Positions 26,806 to 38,629 of a stretch of 64,000 nt of DNA are shown here, in pieces. The DNA comes from Neorhizobium huautlense (GTDB taxonomy: Bacteria; Pseudomonadota; Alphaproteobacteria; Rhizobiales; Rhizobiaceae). The notes below the pieces were generated by a model. The model was given only the letters and a program-made list of their open reading frames with translations. It was not told where the DNA came from and made no database searches. A program made the translations under genes and the position numbers. Numbering within the stretch: the stretch's first letter is position 1; each line of letters begins with the position of its first letter. The DNA lies in NCBI RefSeq assembly GCF_030811685.1, contig NZ_JAUSRF010000008.1, forward strand, positions 62,001-126,000. Reading direction: 5' to 3'.

Positions 26806-26839
26806 AAAAAAAGCCGCTTCCTTTCGGAGGCGGCTTTTT
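26806..26839 (-). terminator. Terminator of the sthA operon
   Basis: Stem AGCCGCTTCC (26812-26821) with GGAGGCGGCT (26826-26835), one wobble pair; on the minus strand it is followed by seven T residues. Confidence 0.85.
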
Positions 26840-26844
26840 CGTTT

Positions 26845-27186
26845 TTACTGTTGTGCGTGGCGGCGCTTGCGGATGATGCGGGTGATGACGAAGGCGCTCC
26901 AGGCAAGAAAACCCAGAAAGCCGAGCGGCACGGTCGCCATGCCCAGCCAGCCGAGGATGAACAGGAAGGCAAGGAGCTCGCCGATATCCGTGCCGAACAT
27001 CATGCACGGATAACTGCCGGCCTCATCGACGCGGCAGCCGCTGGCATCGGCAACGGAAATGCTGATCAGTGCCGATATCAGCGGGAACAGCGCAAACAGC
27101 GCGATGGCGGTGACCGTGGCGAAATAGGCCAGCACCGGATGGCGCTGGCCAAAACGCGGACGTTCCTTGCCGAGCGGACGCCTCAC
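26845..27186 (-). CDS. Small membrane protein coupled to sthA
   Basis: 113 residues, starting at a GTG that overlaps the sthA stop by four bases (GTGA). Two hydrophobic regions (about residues 19-46 and 69-105; the second is long enough for two passes) with a cysteine-containing loop between (SGCRVDEAGSYPCMMFG), and a basic C-terminus (RIIRKRRHAQQ). No family recognised. The overlap suggests co-translation with the transhydrogenase. Confidence 0.65.
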   Translation of the reverse strand: MRRPLGKERPRFGQRHPVLAYFATVTAIALFALFPLISALISISVADASGCRVDEAGSYPCMMFGTDIGELLAFLFILGWLGMATVPLGFLGFLAWSAFVITRIIRKRRHAQQ

Positions 27187-28670
27187 TTGGCGGCTGCTTT
27201 TTTCTTGGCTGGCTCGGTGGTTTCGGCGGCTGTCACCTTATCGGCTGCCTGGCCGGCAACCGTGTCGTCCTTCGATACGGCCGGGCCCATGCGGTTCCAG
27301 GCGTCGAGGCCGGCGATCTTGTAGGCTTCGGCCAGCGTCGGGTAGTTGAAGGTGTTTTCGACGAAATATTCGACCGTGCCTTTGAGGTTGAGCACGGCCT
27401 GGCCGATATGCACGAGTTCGGTCGCCGTTTCACCGATGATGTGGACACCGAGGAGCCGGCGGGTCTTCAGCGAAAAGATCAGCTTCAGCATGCCGTTGTC
27501 GAGGCCCATGATATGGCCGCGCGAGGTTTCGCGGAAACGGGCGATGCCGCATTCGTAAGGAATGCCGCGTTCCTTCATTTCTTCTTCCGTCAGGCCGCAG
27601 GTGGAAATTTCCGGCACGGCATAGATGCCGTAAGGGAAGTATTTCTGCGGTTCCTTGGTCATGGCGCCAACGGCGACGCGGGCGGCGATGCGGCCCTGTT
27701 CCATCGAGGTGGAGGCGAGGCTCGGGAAGCCGACAACGTCACCGGCGGCAAAGATGCCGGGTACGGATGTTTCGAATGTTTCCGGGTTGACCTTGAGGCG
27801 GCCGCGGCTGTCGGCTTCGAGGCCTGCGGCCTTGAGGTTGAGGTTATCGGTTGCGCCCATGCGGCCGGCGGCAAAAAGCACCATGTCGGCGACGATGCGG
27901 CGGCCGGTGTCGACGGTGACGCTGACCTTGCCGTCCGGCAGGCGCTCGACCTTGTCGGCCTTCTGGCCGAGCAGCAGCTTCATGTTGCGGTCACGCAGCT
28001 GATAGGTGAAGTCCTCGACGATTTCCTTGTCGATGAAATCCAGCATCGTCGCTTTCGGATCGATGACGGTGACGGCGGTGTCCAGTGCGGAGAAGATGGT
28101 GGCATATTCGATGCCGATGACGCCGGCGCCGATCACGACCATCGAGCGCGGCAATTGTTCGATGTCCAGCAGTTCGTCGCTATCGAGGACGGTCTTGTTG
28201 TCGAAGGGGATGTAGTCGGGGCGGAAGGGTTTTGTGCCCACCGCAAGCAGGATGCTCGTGGCCTGCACATGCAGGATCTCGCCGTCTTCCTTCTCGATCG
28301 CCAGCGTATCCTTTGAGGCGAAGGTCGCCTTGCCGCGCATGAGCTGGACGCGGTTGCGCGAAAACTGGTGTTCCAGCACCTCGACCTCGTGGTCGAGCGT
28401 GATCAGCAGGCGGCGGCGCAGGTCTTCGGCGCTGATCTCCTGCTTGACGCGGTAGGAGAGGCCGTAAAAGCCGCGCTCGCGCCAGCCGGAGAGGTTGAGC
28501 GCCGTTTCGCGCAGGGTCTTGGATGGAATGGTGCCGGTGTGGACGGAAACGCCGCCGACCCGCTTGCCCTGTTCGATGACAAGGACTTTCTTGTCCAGTT
28601 TGGCTGCCTGGATGGCGGCGCGGCGGCCTGCGGGGCCGCTGCCGACGACGATCAGATCATAATGGTTCAT
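27183..28670 (-). CDS. sthA: Si-specific (soluble) NAD(P)+ transhydrogenase
   Basis: 495 residues. FAD enzyme that moves reducing equivalents between NADPH and NAD+. FAD motif VVGSGPAGRRAAIQAAKL (about residues 8-25), NAD motif VIGAGVIGIEYATIFSAL (about 178-195), FAD/dimer domain to residue 465. At the place of the redox disulfide of lipoamide dehydrogenases it reads GGVSVHTGTIPSK with no cysteine, which fits SthA. It has an extra Ala/Lys-rich tail of about 30 residues. Confidence 0.93.
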   Translation of the reverse strand: MNHYDLIVVGSGPAGRRAAIQAAKLDKKVLVIEQGKRVGGVSVHTGTIPSKTLRETALNLSGWRERGFYGLSYRVKQEISAEDLRRRLLITLDHEVEVLEHQFSRNRVQLMRGKATFASKDTLAIEKEDGEILHVQATSILLAVGTKPFRPDYIPFDNKTVLDSDELLDIEQLPRSMVVIGAGVIGIEYATIFSALDTAVTVIDPKATMLDFIDKEIVEDFTYQLRDRNMKLLLGQKADKVERLPDGKVSVTVDTGRRIVADMVLFAAGRMGATDNLNLKAAGLEADSRGRLKVNPETFETSVPGIFAAGDVVGFPSLASTSMEQGRIAARVAVGAMTKEPQKYFPYGIYAVPEISTCGLTEEEMKERGIPYECGIARFRETSRGHIMGLDNGMLKLIFSLKTRRLLGVHIIGETATELVHIGQAVLNLKGTVEYFVENTFNYPTLAEAYKIAGLDAWNRMGPAVSKDDTVAGQAADKVTAAETTEPAKKKAAAK

Positions 28671-28858
28671 AAAAAGCTCCGGCTTGGTGTGCTCGGTCGA
28701 ATGCGCAATATGGCGACCAATTGTCGCAATTTCTACCTGATTTTTCTTACCGTTTGATAAGTCGGGCCGCGAATTTTGCGCATGTGCACAACGTTTGTGC
28801 AGTGCGCAAATGTGGGCACAAATGCGCTTGACGAATGCAAGAAATTGCCGTTGTTTGG

Positions 28859-28889
28859 AACCAATTCACAATTGGTTCATAAATTGGTC
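28859..28889 (+). promoter_or_regulatory. Operator of the FadR-type regulator
   Basis: Perfect palindrome AACCAATT-CAC-AATTGGTT (28859-28877) followed by a third half-site AATTGGT (28882-28888), just before the regulator start. CTTGAC at 28827-28832 may be the -35 element. The position suggests autoregulation. Confidence 0.55.
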
Positions 28890-28894
28890 TGCCC

Positions 28895-29662
28895 TTGAGC
28901 GAAACCTTTCATGATAATTCCGCCTATGCGCTCGAGCGGCTTCGGACGTTGATCGGCAGCGGCGATCTGGCGGACGGCAAATTGCCGACGGAGCGCGCCC
29001 TGACCGAAACGCTGGGCGTGGGACGCCGCTCGGTTCGGCGTGCGCTGGAAGTGCTGGAATCGGAAGGCCTGATCTGGCGCCGCCAGGGGGCCGGCACCTT
29101 TGTCGGCGAAAAGCCGGATGAATGGGGCAGTCATGTCGACGCGCTGGTCGATGGCACCGACATCATGGAGATCATGGAAGTGCGCCTGCGCATCGAGCCG
29201 CAACTGGCGCAACTCGCGGCCATGCGCGCCAAGCCTGCCGAGATCGAGCGCATGCGCATGCTGGTGGAGAAGATCGAAGACAGGACCGATGCCGACGCCA
29301 AGGAGCTTTGGGATGGAGAGCTGCACCGGCAGATCGCCAAGAGTGCGGGTAACCAGCTGTTTTTGTCGATTTTCGACGTGGTCAACCGTATTCGCCAGGA
29401 TGCCGCCTGGCAGGCGATCCGCGAGCGCGCCCGCCGTGCCGGCAGTAGCGTCGAGGCTTCGCATCAGCAGCACCACCTGATCATCGATGCGATCGAAGCG
29501 CGCGATCCGGGCAGGGCGGGCGAGGCGATGCGTCAGCATTTGCTGATGCACCAGGAACGGCTGATCCGCGCCACTTCGCTGGACGCATCCGGCATGACCG
29601 AGACGCAAAGTACGGCCCTTGAGATCGTGGAGGACGATGACCGTCTGATCACCTCCTCCTGA
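28895..29662 (+). CDS. FadR-family (GntR) transcriptional regulator
   Basis: 255 residues. Only TTG (28895) or CTG can start it because a stop lies at 28880. Winged helix at the N-terminus (LPTERALTETLGVGRRSVRR, about residues 30-49; GLIWRRQGAGTFVG) and an FCD ligand domain (about 85-220) with the metal-binding type residues RLRIEPQ, DGELHRQIAKSAGN and HHLIIDAI. It probably controls the following importer operon, 83 bases downstream, and itself through the palindrome. Confidence 0.88.
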   Translation: MSETFHDNSAYALERLRTLIGSGDLADGKLPTERALTETLGVGRRSVRRALEVLESEGLIWRRQGAGTFVGEKPDEWGSHVDALVDGTDIMEIMEVRLRIEPQLAQLAAMRAKPAEIERMRMLVEKIEDRTDADAKELWDGELHRQIAKSAGNQLFLSIFDVVNRIRQDAAWQAIRERARRAGSSVEASHQQHHLIIDAIEARDPGRAGEAMRQHLLMHQERLIRATSLDASGMTETQSTALEIVEDDDRLITSS

Positions 29663-29745
29663 CCATCTGAACAGCTTTTCCACCTTTCGGGCTGCCGGAA
29701 AGAGCAGTGTTTCGCCGAAAATAAAACCACACCAGAGGATAGAAC

Positions 29746-31254
29746 ATGAAAAAGTTTGCCACCCTGACATCGGCGCTGCTGGCCGGCGCCTTCCTGGCGT
29801 TTCCAGCGATGTCTGCAGAATTGCGCATCGGCATCAACGATGACGCCGACGTTCTCGACCCGGCGCAGTCGCGCAGCTTCGTCGGCCGTCTGGTTTATAC
29901 GTCGATGTGCGACAAGCTGGTCGATATCGACCAGAACATGAAGATCGTGCCGCAGCTGGCGACCGAATGGGCCTGGTCGGAAGATGGCAAGGCGCTGACG
30001 ATGAAGATCCGTGACGGCGTGAAATTCCACGACGGCGAGGTTCTGGATGCCGCAGCCGTCGTCGCTACGATCGAACGCAACATGACCATGACCGAATCGC
30101 GCCGCAAGAGCGAGCTTTCCTCGGTTGAAAAGGTCGAGGCGACCGGCCCGCTGGAAGTGAAGTTCACGCTGAAAACCGCCGACGTGACGCTTTTGGCGCA
30201 GCTGACCGACCGCGCCGGCATGATCGTCGGCCCCAAGGCTGCCAAGGAACTCGGCGCCAATTTCGGCTCCAACCCGGTTTGCGCCGGTCCGTTCAAGTTC
30301 GTTGAACGTATCCAGCAGGACCGTATCGTTCTCGAAAAATTCGCCGACTACTGGGACAAGGACCGTATCCTCGTCGACAAGGTGACTTTCCTGCCGATCC
30401 CGGACACGACGGTAAAGCTTGCCAACCTGCGTTCGGGTGACCTCGATATCGCCGAGCGTATCGCTGCTTCCGACGCGCAGTCGGTGAAGGACGATCCGAA
30501 CCTCACCTATGCCGACGTCATCGGTCCCGGCAACATGGGCATCTATGTCAATGTCGGCAACGGTGCGCGCGCCGACAATCCGATGGGCAAGGACAAGCGT
30601 CTGCGTCAGGCTTTTTCGCTGTCGATCGACCGTGAGGCGCTTGGCCAGATCGTGTTCGAAGGCACGTCGCTGCCCGGTAACCAGCCTATCCCGTCGACCA
30701 GCCCCTGGTACAACAAGGATCTCCCGGTTCCGACACGCGATATCGAAAAGGCCAAGCAGCTGATGAAGGAAGCCGGCTTTGAGACTGTCGATATCGAGAT
30801 GCAGCATGCCAACAACACGCTGCAGACGCAGGCGATGCAGGTCATCCAGTCGATGGTGGCCGAGGCAGGTTTCAACGTTTCGCTGAAGGCGACCGAATTT
30901 GCGACGCTGCTTTCCGAGCAGACTGCCGGCAACTATCAGATGAGCCGTTCCGACTGGTCCGGCCGTATCGATCCGGATGGCAACATTCACCAGTTCGTCA
31001 CCTGCAAGGGCGGCCTCAACGACGTGAAGTACTGCAACCCGGAAGTCGACAAGCTGCTGGATGAAGCTCGCGCTTCGCAGGACGATGCTGTCCGCAAGGA
31101 AAAGTACGATGCGGCCAACGTCATCCTCAATGACGAACTGCCGATCATCTATATCGGTCACCAGCCGTATGCTTACGGTGTTTCCAAGAAGGTCGAAGGT
31201 TTTCAGCCGTCGCCGGATGGCATGATCCGTCTTCTGGGCGTTTCCAAGAAGTAA
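29746..31254 (+). CDS. Peptide-type ABC transporter substrate-binding protein
   Basis: 502 residues with a signal peptide (MKKFATLTSALLAGAFLAFP, cleavage after SA). Periplasmic binding protein of the SBP_bac_5 (DppA/GsiB) family: ATEWAWSEDGKALTMKIRDG, VKFHDGEVLDA, AGPFKFVERIQQDRIVLEKF are its landmarks. It captures small peptides or related compounds for the permeases that follow. The presence of a gamma-glutamyltransferase in the operon points to glutathione-like or gamma-glutamyl peptides; this is inference. Confidence 0.9.
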   Translation: MKKFATLTSALLAGAFLAFPAMSAELRIGINDDADVLDPAQSRSFVGRLVYTSMCDKLVDIDQNMKIVPQLATEWAWSEDGKALTMKIRDGVKFHDGEVLDAAAVVATIERNMTMTESRRKSELSSVEKVEATGPLEVKFTLKTADVTLLAQLTDRAGMIVGPKAAKELGANFGSNPVCAGPFKFVERIQQDRIVLEKFADYWDKDRILVDKVTFLPIPDTTVKLANLRSGDLDIAERIAASDAQSVKDDPNLTYADVIGPGNMGIYVNVGNGARADNPMGKDKRLRQAFSLSIDREALGQIVFEGTSLPGNQPIPSTSPWYNKDLPVPTRDIEKAKQLMKEAGFETVDIEMQHANNTLQTQAMQVIQSMVAEAGFNVSLKATEFATLLSEQTAGNYQMSRSDWSGRIDPDGNIHQFVTCKGGLNDVKYCNPEVDKLLDEARASQDDAVRKEKYDAANVILNDELPIIYIGHQPYAYGVSKKVEGFQPSPDGMIRLLGVSKK

Positions 31255-31318
31255 TCCTGACCAATTTGCTGCGCGGGAAGCCAAAAGCCCGCGCGGCCCC
31301 TGATATCAGGAGGGCGAC

Positions 31319-32266
31319 ATGCCTGTTTACATCGGCAAGCGGCTGCTTGTTGCAATCCCGACGCTGTTGATCATCTCGATCTTCGTTTTCTCCCTGCAGA
31401 AACTTCTGCCGGGCGACCCCATTCTCGCCATGGCGGGTGAAGAGCGCGATCCGGCCGTGCTGGCTTTGCTTCGCGAAAAATATCATTTCAACGATCCCGT
31501 CATCATCCAGTATTTCCGCTGGCTTGGTGGAATGCTGACAGGCGATTTCGGCATCTCGCTGCGCACCAACCAGCCGGTGCTGGAACTGATCGGCCAGAAA
31601 CTGCCGGTCACGATCCAGCTGGCCGTGATGGCGATGATCTTTGCGCTACTGATCGGTATTCCGGCCGGTATTCTCGCAGCCGTCTACAAGAACCGCGCGA
31701 TCGACTACATCGCCAACATCTTCGCCCTGTCTGGACTTTCTGTCCCGAATTTCTGGCTCGGCATCATGCTTATCCTGCTGGTTTCGGTCCATCTCGGCTG
31801 GTTGCCGGCATCCGGTTACGAATCGATCTTTGTCGATCCGGTGCGCTCGATCAAAACCATGATCATGCCGGCCTTCGTGCTTTCGACGGCGCTGGCCGCC
31901 CAGCTGATGCGCCACACGCGTTCCGCCATGCTCGGCGTGCTGAGTTCGGATTATATCCGTACCGCCCGAGCCAAGGGGCTGTCGCCGCGTGAAATCATTC
32001 TTAGCCACACGTTCCGTAATGCGCTTTTGCCGATCATCACGCTGTCGGCGTTGCTGTTCGGCGAGCTTCTGGCCGGTGCCGTTCTGACCGAGCAGATTTT
32101 CACCATTCCCGGTTTCGGCAAGATGACCGTCGATGCCGTTTTCACCCGTGATTATGCCGTGGTGCAGGGCATCGTCATGTGCACGGCCATCGGATTCATC
32201 CTGATGAACCTGATTGCCGACGTGCTTTACGCGGCTCTCAACCCGCGTCTGAGGGCCACGTTATGA
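31319..32266 (+). CDS. Peptide ABC transporter permease, DppB/GsiC-type
   Basis: 315 residues, six membrane segments. The N-terminus KRLLVAIPTLLIISIFVFSL and the EAA-type cytoplasmic loop (YIRTARAKGLSPREIILSHT, about residues 218-237) identify the DppB side of the channel. The start ATG has AGGAGGGC upstream. Its stop overlaps the start of the next permease (ATGA). Confidence 0.93.
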   Translation: MPVYIGKRLLVAIPTLLIISIFVFSLQKLLPGDPILAMAGEERDPAVLALLREKYHFNDPVIIQYFRWLGGMLTGDFGISLRTNQPVLELIGQKLPVTIQLAVMAMIFALLIGIPAGILAAVYKNRAIDYIANIFALSGLSVPNFWLGIMLILLVSVHLGWLPASGYESIFVDPVRSIKTMIMPAFVLSTALAAQLMRHTRSAMLGVLSSDYIRTARAKGLSPREIILSHTFRNALLPIITLSALLFGELLAGAVLTEQIFTIPGFGKMTVDAVFTRDYAVVQGIVMCTAIGFILMNLIADVLYAALNPRLRATL

Positions 32267-33135
32267 CCGTTATCGAACAGACAGCTCCGATCCTGAAACC
32301 CCGCGAAAAAAGCCGCGCCTGGCGCAAGATGAAAGCCAATCGCGGCTCGCTGGTTGGCCTGGTGATCATCGCCTTTTTCGCCATCCTGGCGATTGCGGCG
32401 CCGATCCTGCCGATCCCTGATCCGGTCGCCACCAGCTGGGGCGCAATCCGCAAGGCGCCGTCTGCCGCCCATTGGCTCGGCACCGACGATCTTGGCCGCG
32501 ACATTCTCTCCCGCATGATTTATGGCGCACGCGCCTCGCTGATGGCGGGCGTTATATCCGTAGCGATTGCGGTTGCCATCGGTGTGCCCTTCGGCCTGCT
32601 GTCGGGTTATTTCGGCGGCTGGGTCGATCAGATCATCCAGCGCATCACCGAGGCGCTGCTGGCCATGCCTTTCCTGATCACCGCGATTGCGCTTGCCGCC
32701 TTCTTGGGCCCGAGCCTCACCAATGCGATGATCGCCATCGGTCTGTCGGCCATGCCGATCTTCGTGCGGCTGACCCGCGGGCAGGTGCTGGCGGTGAAGA
32801 CGGAAGATTATGTCGAGGGCGCGCGTTCGGTCGGTCTCGGCCATTTCGACATCATGACGCGGTACATCCTGCCAAACGTGTTTGCGCCGATCATCGTGCA
32901 GGCAACTCTGACGGTGGCGACCGCCATCATTGCCGAAGCCTCGCTTTCCTTCCTCGGCCTTGGCCAGCAGGCACCGGCACCTTCATGGGGTTCGATGCTC
33001 AACGTCGCCAAGAATTTTCTGAGCCAGGCGCCATGGATGGCGATGTGGCCGGGTGCGGCGATCTTCCTCGTCGTTATCGGCTTCAATCTTTTGGGCGACG
33101 GTCTGCGCGATGCGCTGGACCCGCGTGAAAACTAA
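32263..33135 (+). CDS. Peptide ABC transporter permease, DppC/GsiD-type
   Basis: 290 residues from the ATG at 32263 overlapping the DppB-type gene by four bases. N-terminal OppC-N domain (KMKANRGSLVGLVIIAFFAI), HWLGTDDLGRDILSRMIYGA (about residues 70-89), and the EAA loop YVEGARSVGLGHFDIMTRYI (about 185-204). It forms the channel together with the preceding permease. Confidence 0.93.
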   Translation: MTVIEQTAPILKPREKSRAWRKMKANRGSLVGLVIIAFFAILAIAAPILPIPDPVATSWGAIRKAPSAAHWLGTDDLGRDILSRMIYGARASLMAGVISVAIAVAIGVPFGLLSGYFGGWVDQIIQRITEALLAMPFLITAIALAAFLGPSLTNAMIAIGLSAMPIFVRLTRGQVLAVKTEDYVEGARSVGLGHFDIMTRYILPNVFAPIIVQATLTVATAIIAEASLSFLGLGQQAPAPSWGSMLNVAKNFLSQAPWMAMWPGAAIFLVVIGFNLLGDGLRDALDPREN

Positions 33136-33155
33136 AAAATTCAAGGAATGTTCGC

Positions 33156-34940
33156 ATGAGCGACTTTACCACAAGGCCTGAAATCCTCGGCACGTTCGGG
33201 GTCGTCACCTCCACCCACTGGATCGCGTCCGCGGTCGGCATGGCCATTCTCGAAAAGGGCGGCAACGCTTTTGACGCAGCGGTTGCTACCGGTTTCGTGT
33301 TGCAGGTGGTCGAGCCGCATCTCTGCGGCCCCGGCGGCGACATGCCGGCGATCATCTATTCGAAAAAGAACGACAAGGTCGAAGTCATCTGCGCGCAGGG
33401 ACCGGCGCCTGCCGGTGCCACGATCGAGCATTACACCTCGGAAGGCATGAAGCTGATCCCCGGTGACGGCCTGCTTTCCACCGTCATTCCCGGTGCATTC
33501 GACGGCTGGATGCTGATGCTGCGCGACTACGGCACCATGACCGTGCGCGAGGTGCTGGAGCCGGCGATCTATTACCTGGAACAGGGGCATCCGGTGCTGC
33601 CGCGCGTATCGGCCACCATTAAGGGCCTGGCCGAGTTTTTTGAGAAGGAATGGCCGACCTCCCACGAAACATGGCTGCCGGGCGGCGCGGCTCCCGAGCC
33701 GCTGTCCAACTTCAAGAACCCGGTTCTGGCCGAAACCTGGAAGCGCATCGTCCGCGAATCCGAAGCGGTTACAGGTCGTGAGGCGCAGGTGGATGCGGCG
33801 CGTGACGCTTTCTATCGCGGTTTCGTTGCCGAGGCGATCGAGGACTTTCTGAAGACCGCCGAGGTGATGGATGCCAGCGGATCCAAGCACAAGGGTGTGC
33901 TGACCGCTGCCGACATGGCCGGCTGGAGCGCCACGATCGAGGCACCGCAGACCTACGATTATCACGACTGGACCGTCGCCAAGACCCCAAGCTGGGGGCA
34001 GGGGCCGGTTCTGTTGCAGTCGCTGGCGCTGCTCTCGAAGATCGATCTGGCCTCGATGGACCCGACCGGCCCGGAATTCGTGCACACCGTCGTCGAGGCG
34101 ATGAAGCTCGCTTATGCCGACCGCGAAGTTTATTACGGCGATCCGGAATTTGCGCAGGTGCCGATCCAGACCCTGCTGTCGGACGCCTATAACGACGAGC
34201 GTCGCAAGCTGATCGGTGCGGAAGCCTCCTACGAACTGCGTCCGGGAAAACTGCCCGGTTTCGAAAACCAGCACGACCTGACCATGTCGATGCTGGCCAG
34301 TTTCAGCGGCAAGGGCGCCGTCTATGAACCAACCATGGCGCATCTGTCGGAAAAGCGCGGCGATACCGTGCATATCGACGTCATTGACCGTTGGGGCAAT
34401 ATGGTGTCGACCACGCCGTCCGGCGGCTGGCTGCAGTCCTCGCCGATCGTGCCGGGCCTCGGTTTTGCTCTCAACTCGCGTGCGCAGATGTTCTGGCTGA
34501 AGGAAGGCCTGCCCACCTCGCTGGTGCCTGGCCGCCGTCCGCGCACCACGCTGACACCGTCGCTGGCGCTGCATCACGGCCGCCCGACGCTTGCCTTCGG
34601 CACGCCCGGCGGCGACCAGCAGGACCAGTGGCAGCTGCCGTTCTTCCTGCGTTACGTGCACCACGGCATGAACCTGCAGGCGACCATCGACATGCCGCTG
34701 TTCCACACCACGCATTTCCCCGGATCGTTCTACCCGCGCACCAGCCAGCCGGGCAATATCATGGTGGAATCCAGCGTCGGTGAGGCGGTGCTTGGCGATC
34801 TGCGCAAGCGCGGCCATGACGTTACCGTGTCGGATGCCTGGAGCGTTGGCCGCCTGACGGCTGCCAAGCGCGAGGCAGACGGTCTGTTGAAGGCGGCGGC
34901 AACGCCTCGCCTGATGCAGGCCTATGCGGTGGGGCGTTGA
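33156..34940 (+). CDS. Gamma-glutamyltransferase family protein, cytoplasmic
   Basis: 594 residues without a signal peptide, so unlike periplasmic E. coli Ggt it should act in the cytoplasm. N-terminal nucleophile fold: the self-cleavage/catalytic Thr lies in GDTVHIDVIDRWGNMVSTTP (about residues 406-425); the glycine-rich CGPGGDMPAIIY and FGTPGGDQQDQWQ are family blocks. Relatives include Ggt, cephalosporin acylases and oxamate amidohydrolase HpxW. Its place inside the importer operon suggests that it cleaves the imported gamma-glutamyl compound. Confidence 0.88.
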   Translation: MSDFTTRPEILGTFGVVTSTHWIASAVGMAILEKGGNAFDAAVATGFVLQVVEPHLCGPGGDMPAIIYSKKNDKVEVICAQGPAPAGATIEHYTSEGMKLIPGDGLLSTVIPGAFDGWMLMLRDYGTMTVREVLEPAIYYLEQGHPVLPRVSATIKGLAEFFEKEWPTSHETWLPGGAAPEPLSNFKNPVLAETWKRIVRESEAVTGREAQVDAARDAFYRGFVAEAIEDFLKTAEVMDASGSKHKGVLTAADMAGWSATIEAPQTYDYHDWTVAKTPSWGQGPVLLQSLALLSKIDLASMDPTGPEFVHTVVEAMKLAYADREVYYGDPEFAQVPIQTLLSDAYNDERRKLIGAEASYELRPGKLPGFENQHDLTMSMLASFSGKGAVYEPTMAHLSEKRGDTVHIDVIDRWGNMVSTTPSGGWLQSSPIVPGLGFALNSRAQMFWLKEGLPTSLVPGRRPRTTLTPSLALHHGRPTLAFGTPGGDQQDQWQLPFFLRYVHHGMNLQATIDMPLFHTTHFPGSFYPRTSQPGNIMVESSVGEAVLGDLRKRGHDVTVSDAWSVGRLTAAKREADGLLKAAATPRLMQAYAVGR

Positions 34941-34942
34941 CG

Positions 34943-36763
<1,821 letters not shown>

Positions 36764-36784
36764 GGGGAGGCGGTCAGACCAGCT

Positions 36785-37612
36785 TCAAATCAGCCTCAAC
36801 CCCTTGAGGCTGGCATGGCCGTCCTTGCCGATGATGATGTGGTCATGCACCGCAATGCCGAGCGGTTTGGCCGTGTCGATGATCGTTTTGGTCATGTCGA
36901 TATCGGCGCGGGACGGTGTCGGATCGCCACTGGGATGATTGTGGACAAGCACCATGGCGGTCGCCGAAAGTTCCAGGGCGCGTCGAACCACTTCGCGCGG
37001 ATAGACCGGGGTATGGTCGACCGTGCCCTTGCCCTGTATTTCGTCGGCGATCAGGGCATTGCGCTTGTCGAGAAAGAGAATGCGGAACTGTTCGCGGTCT
37101 TCATGGGCCATCGCCGCATGGCAATAATTGATGACCGACGACCACGAGGAAAGCACCTGCTTTTCGCGCAACTCGCTTTTGAGCATGCGCTGGCCAACGG
37201 TCGCGACGAGCTTCAGGTCCAGCGCCACGTTTTCGCCAACGCCCTTCACTTCCTGCAGCAGACCAAGCGGCGCGCCGAGCACGCCGGCAAGATTGCCGAA
37301 GCGGGCTATCAGGATTTTGGCGAGGGGTTTTGTATCTTTTCGCGGGATGGAGCGGAACAGGAGCAGTTCCAGAACTTCGTAATCGGCGAGTGAGGTATCG
37401 CCATGATCGCGGTATTTGTCACGCAGACGTTCACGATGGCCGATGTAATGCGCGGGCGGCTCGGTTGCGCCGCCTTCCTCGATGGCTTTCTTGATATTGT
37501 CGCGTCGGCCGGCCTGTTCGGCAAAAAAACCGCGCTCATCGACAAAACCCTCATCCGCCCCATCTGCGGAATTTTCACCGTCGGACAAGAGGGAGGCGGG
37601 AGGTTTTGCCAT
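36785..37612 (-). CDS. radC: RadC/JAMM family protein
   Basis: 275 residues from the ATG at 37612, which follows the map stop by a single base. JAMM/MPN+ domain: Glu in HEDREQF region, then [18 protein letters not shown] (about residues 222-239) carrying the zinc His and Asp. An N-terminal helix-hairpin-helix segment ([19 protein letters not shown]) is present. Despite the name, RadC has no proven repair role in E. coli. It is convergent with the importer operon. Confidence 0.9.
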   Translation of the reverse strand: MAKPPASLLSDGENSADGADEGFVDERGFFAEQAGRRDNIKKAIEEGGATEPPAHYIGHRERLRDKYRDHGDTSLADYEVLELLLFRSIPRKDTKPLAKILIARFGNLAGVLGAPLGLLQEVKGVGENVALDLKLVATVGQRMLKSELREKQVLSSWSSVINYCHAAMAHEDREQFRILFLDKRNALIADEIQGKGTVDHTPVYPREVVRRALELSATAMVLVHNHPSGDPTPSRADIDMTKTIIDTAKPLGIAVHDHIIIGKDGHASLKGLRLI

Positions 37613-37613
37613 G

Positions 37614-38450
37614 TCAGCCCTGTAGTGGTGGCAGGCCGGGGCGATCAAGACCGCCGGGCGACAGCGTAAAAATTTCGCAGCCGGTGGCGGTGACGCCGAC
37701 GGCGTGTTCGTATTGCGCCGACAGCGAGCGGTCGCGGGTGACGGCCGTCCAGCCATCCGCCAGAACTTTCACATGTGGCTTGCCGAGATTGATCATCGGC
37801 TCGATGGTAAAGATCATGCCTTCGCGCATTTCCGGGCCTTCATCGGCGCGGCCGTAATGCAGGATGTTGGGCGTATCGTGAAAGATTTTTCCCACGCCAT
37901 GGCCGCAGAAATCGCGCACGACCGAGCAGCGCTGAGCCTCCGCATAGGTCTGGATCGCTTCGCCGATGGCGCCGATACGCGCACCGGGACGAACGGCGGC
38001 AATGCCGCGCATCAGGCATTCGTGGGTCACTTCCAGAAGGCGCTCGGCGGCGCGCTTGATCTGCCCGACCGGATACATGCGGCTCGAATCGCCGTACCAG
38101 CCGTCGAGAATGTAGGTGACGTCGATATTGACGATATCGCCTTCACGCAGGGGCTTGTCATCCGGCATGCCGTGGCAGACGACATGGTTGAGCGAGGTGC
38201 AGACCGAATATTTGTAACCGCGATAACCGAGCGTGGCCGGAAGCGCGCCGTTATCCATGCCGAATTCGAAGACAAAGCGGTCGAGCGCAGCGGTCGTCAC
38301 GCCCGGCTTGACCAGTGCGGCCAGTTCATCGAGGCAACGGGCAGTCAGCTGCGACGCCTTGCGCATGCCGGCGAAATCCTCGGCCGTGTAAAGCCGGATC
38401 GCGCCAGTGTTCTTCAAGGGTGCGGAAACCGCGTCGATGTAACTTACCAT
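37614..38450 (-). CDS. map: Methionine aminopeptidase, type I
   Basis: 278 residues from the ATG at 38450. It removes the initiator methionine from new proteins. The five metal ligands are in place: two Asp in [19 protein letters not shown], His in [11 protein letters not shown], Glu in FTIEPMIN and Glu in QYEHAVGVT. It is followed closely by radC, an arrangement common in alphaproteobacteria. Upstream frames are open but have no ribosome site. Confidence 0.95.
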   Translation of the reverse strand: MVSYIDAVSAPLKNTGAIRLYTAEDFAGMRKASQLTARCLDELAALVKPGVTTAALDRFVFEFGMDNGALPATLGYRGYKYSVCTSLNHVVCHGMPDDKPLREGDIVNIDVTYILDGWYGDSSRMYPVGQIKRAAERLLEVTHECLMRGIAAVRPGARIGAIGEAIQTYAEAQRCSVVRDFCGHGVGKIFHDTPNILHYGRADEGPEMREGMIFTIEPMINLGKPHVKVLADGWTAVTRDRSLSAQYEHAVGVTATGCEIFTLSPGGLDRPGLPPLQG

Positions 38451-38603
38451 TGCCGTGCCTTCATGAGATTTCCCTCCGTTCATAAAGGAGTGGGACGGGG
38501 TTCGTCCATTACCTTGATTTAGGGGAGGCGGATTTGTGTTGGGGTTCGGCAAGGCTACCCGTGCGACGACTTCCGTTTTGGTCGTTCGAGTGCTATTTAA
38601 GGT

Positions 38604-38615
38604 ACTCTTTAGAGT
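38604..38615 (+). promoter_or_regulatory. Probable operator of the toxin-antitoxin operon
   Basis: Perfect palindrome ACTCT-TT-AGAGT, 14 bases before the antitoxin start, where the antitoxin/toxin complex would repress its own operon. Confidence 0.5.
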
Positions 38616-38629
38616 GCGGAGAAAAGAGC

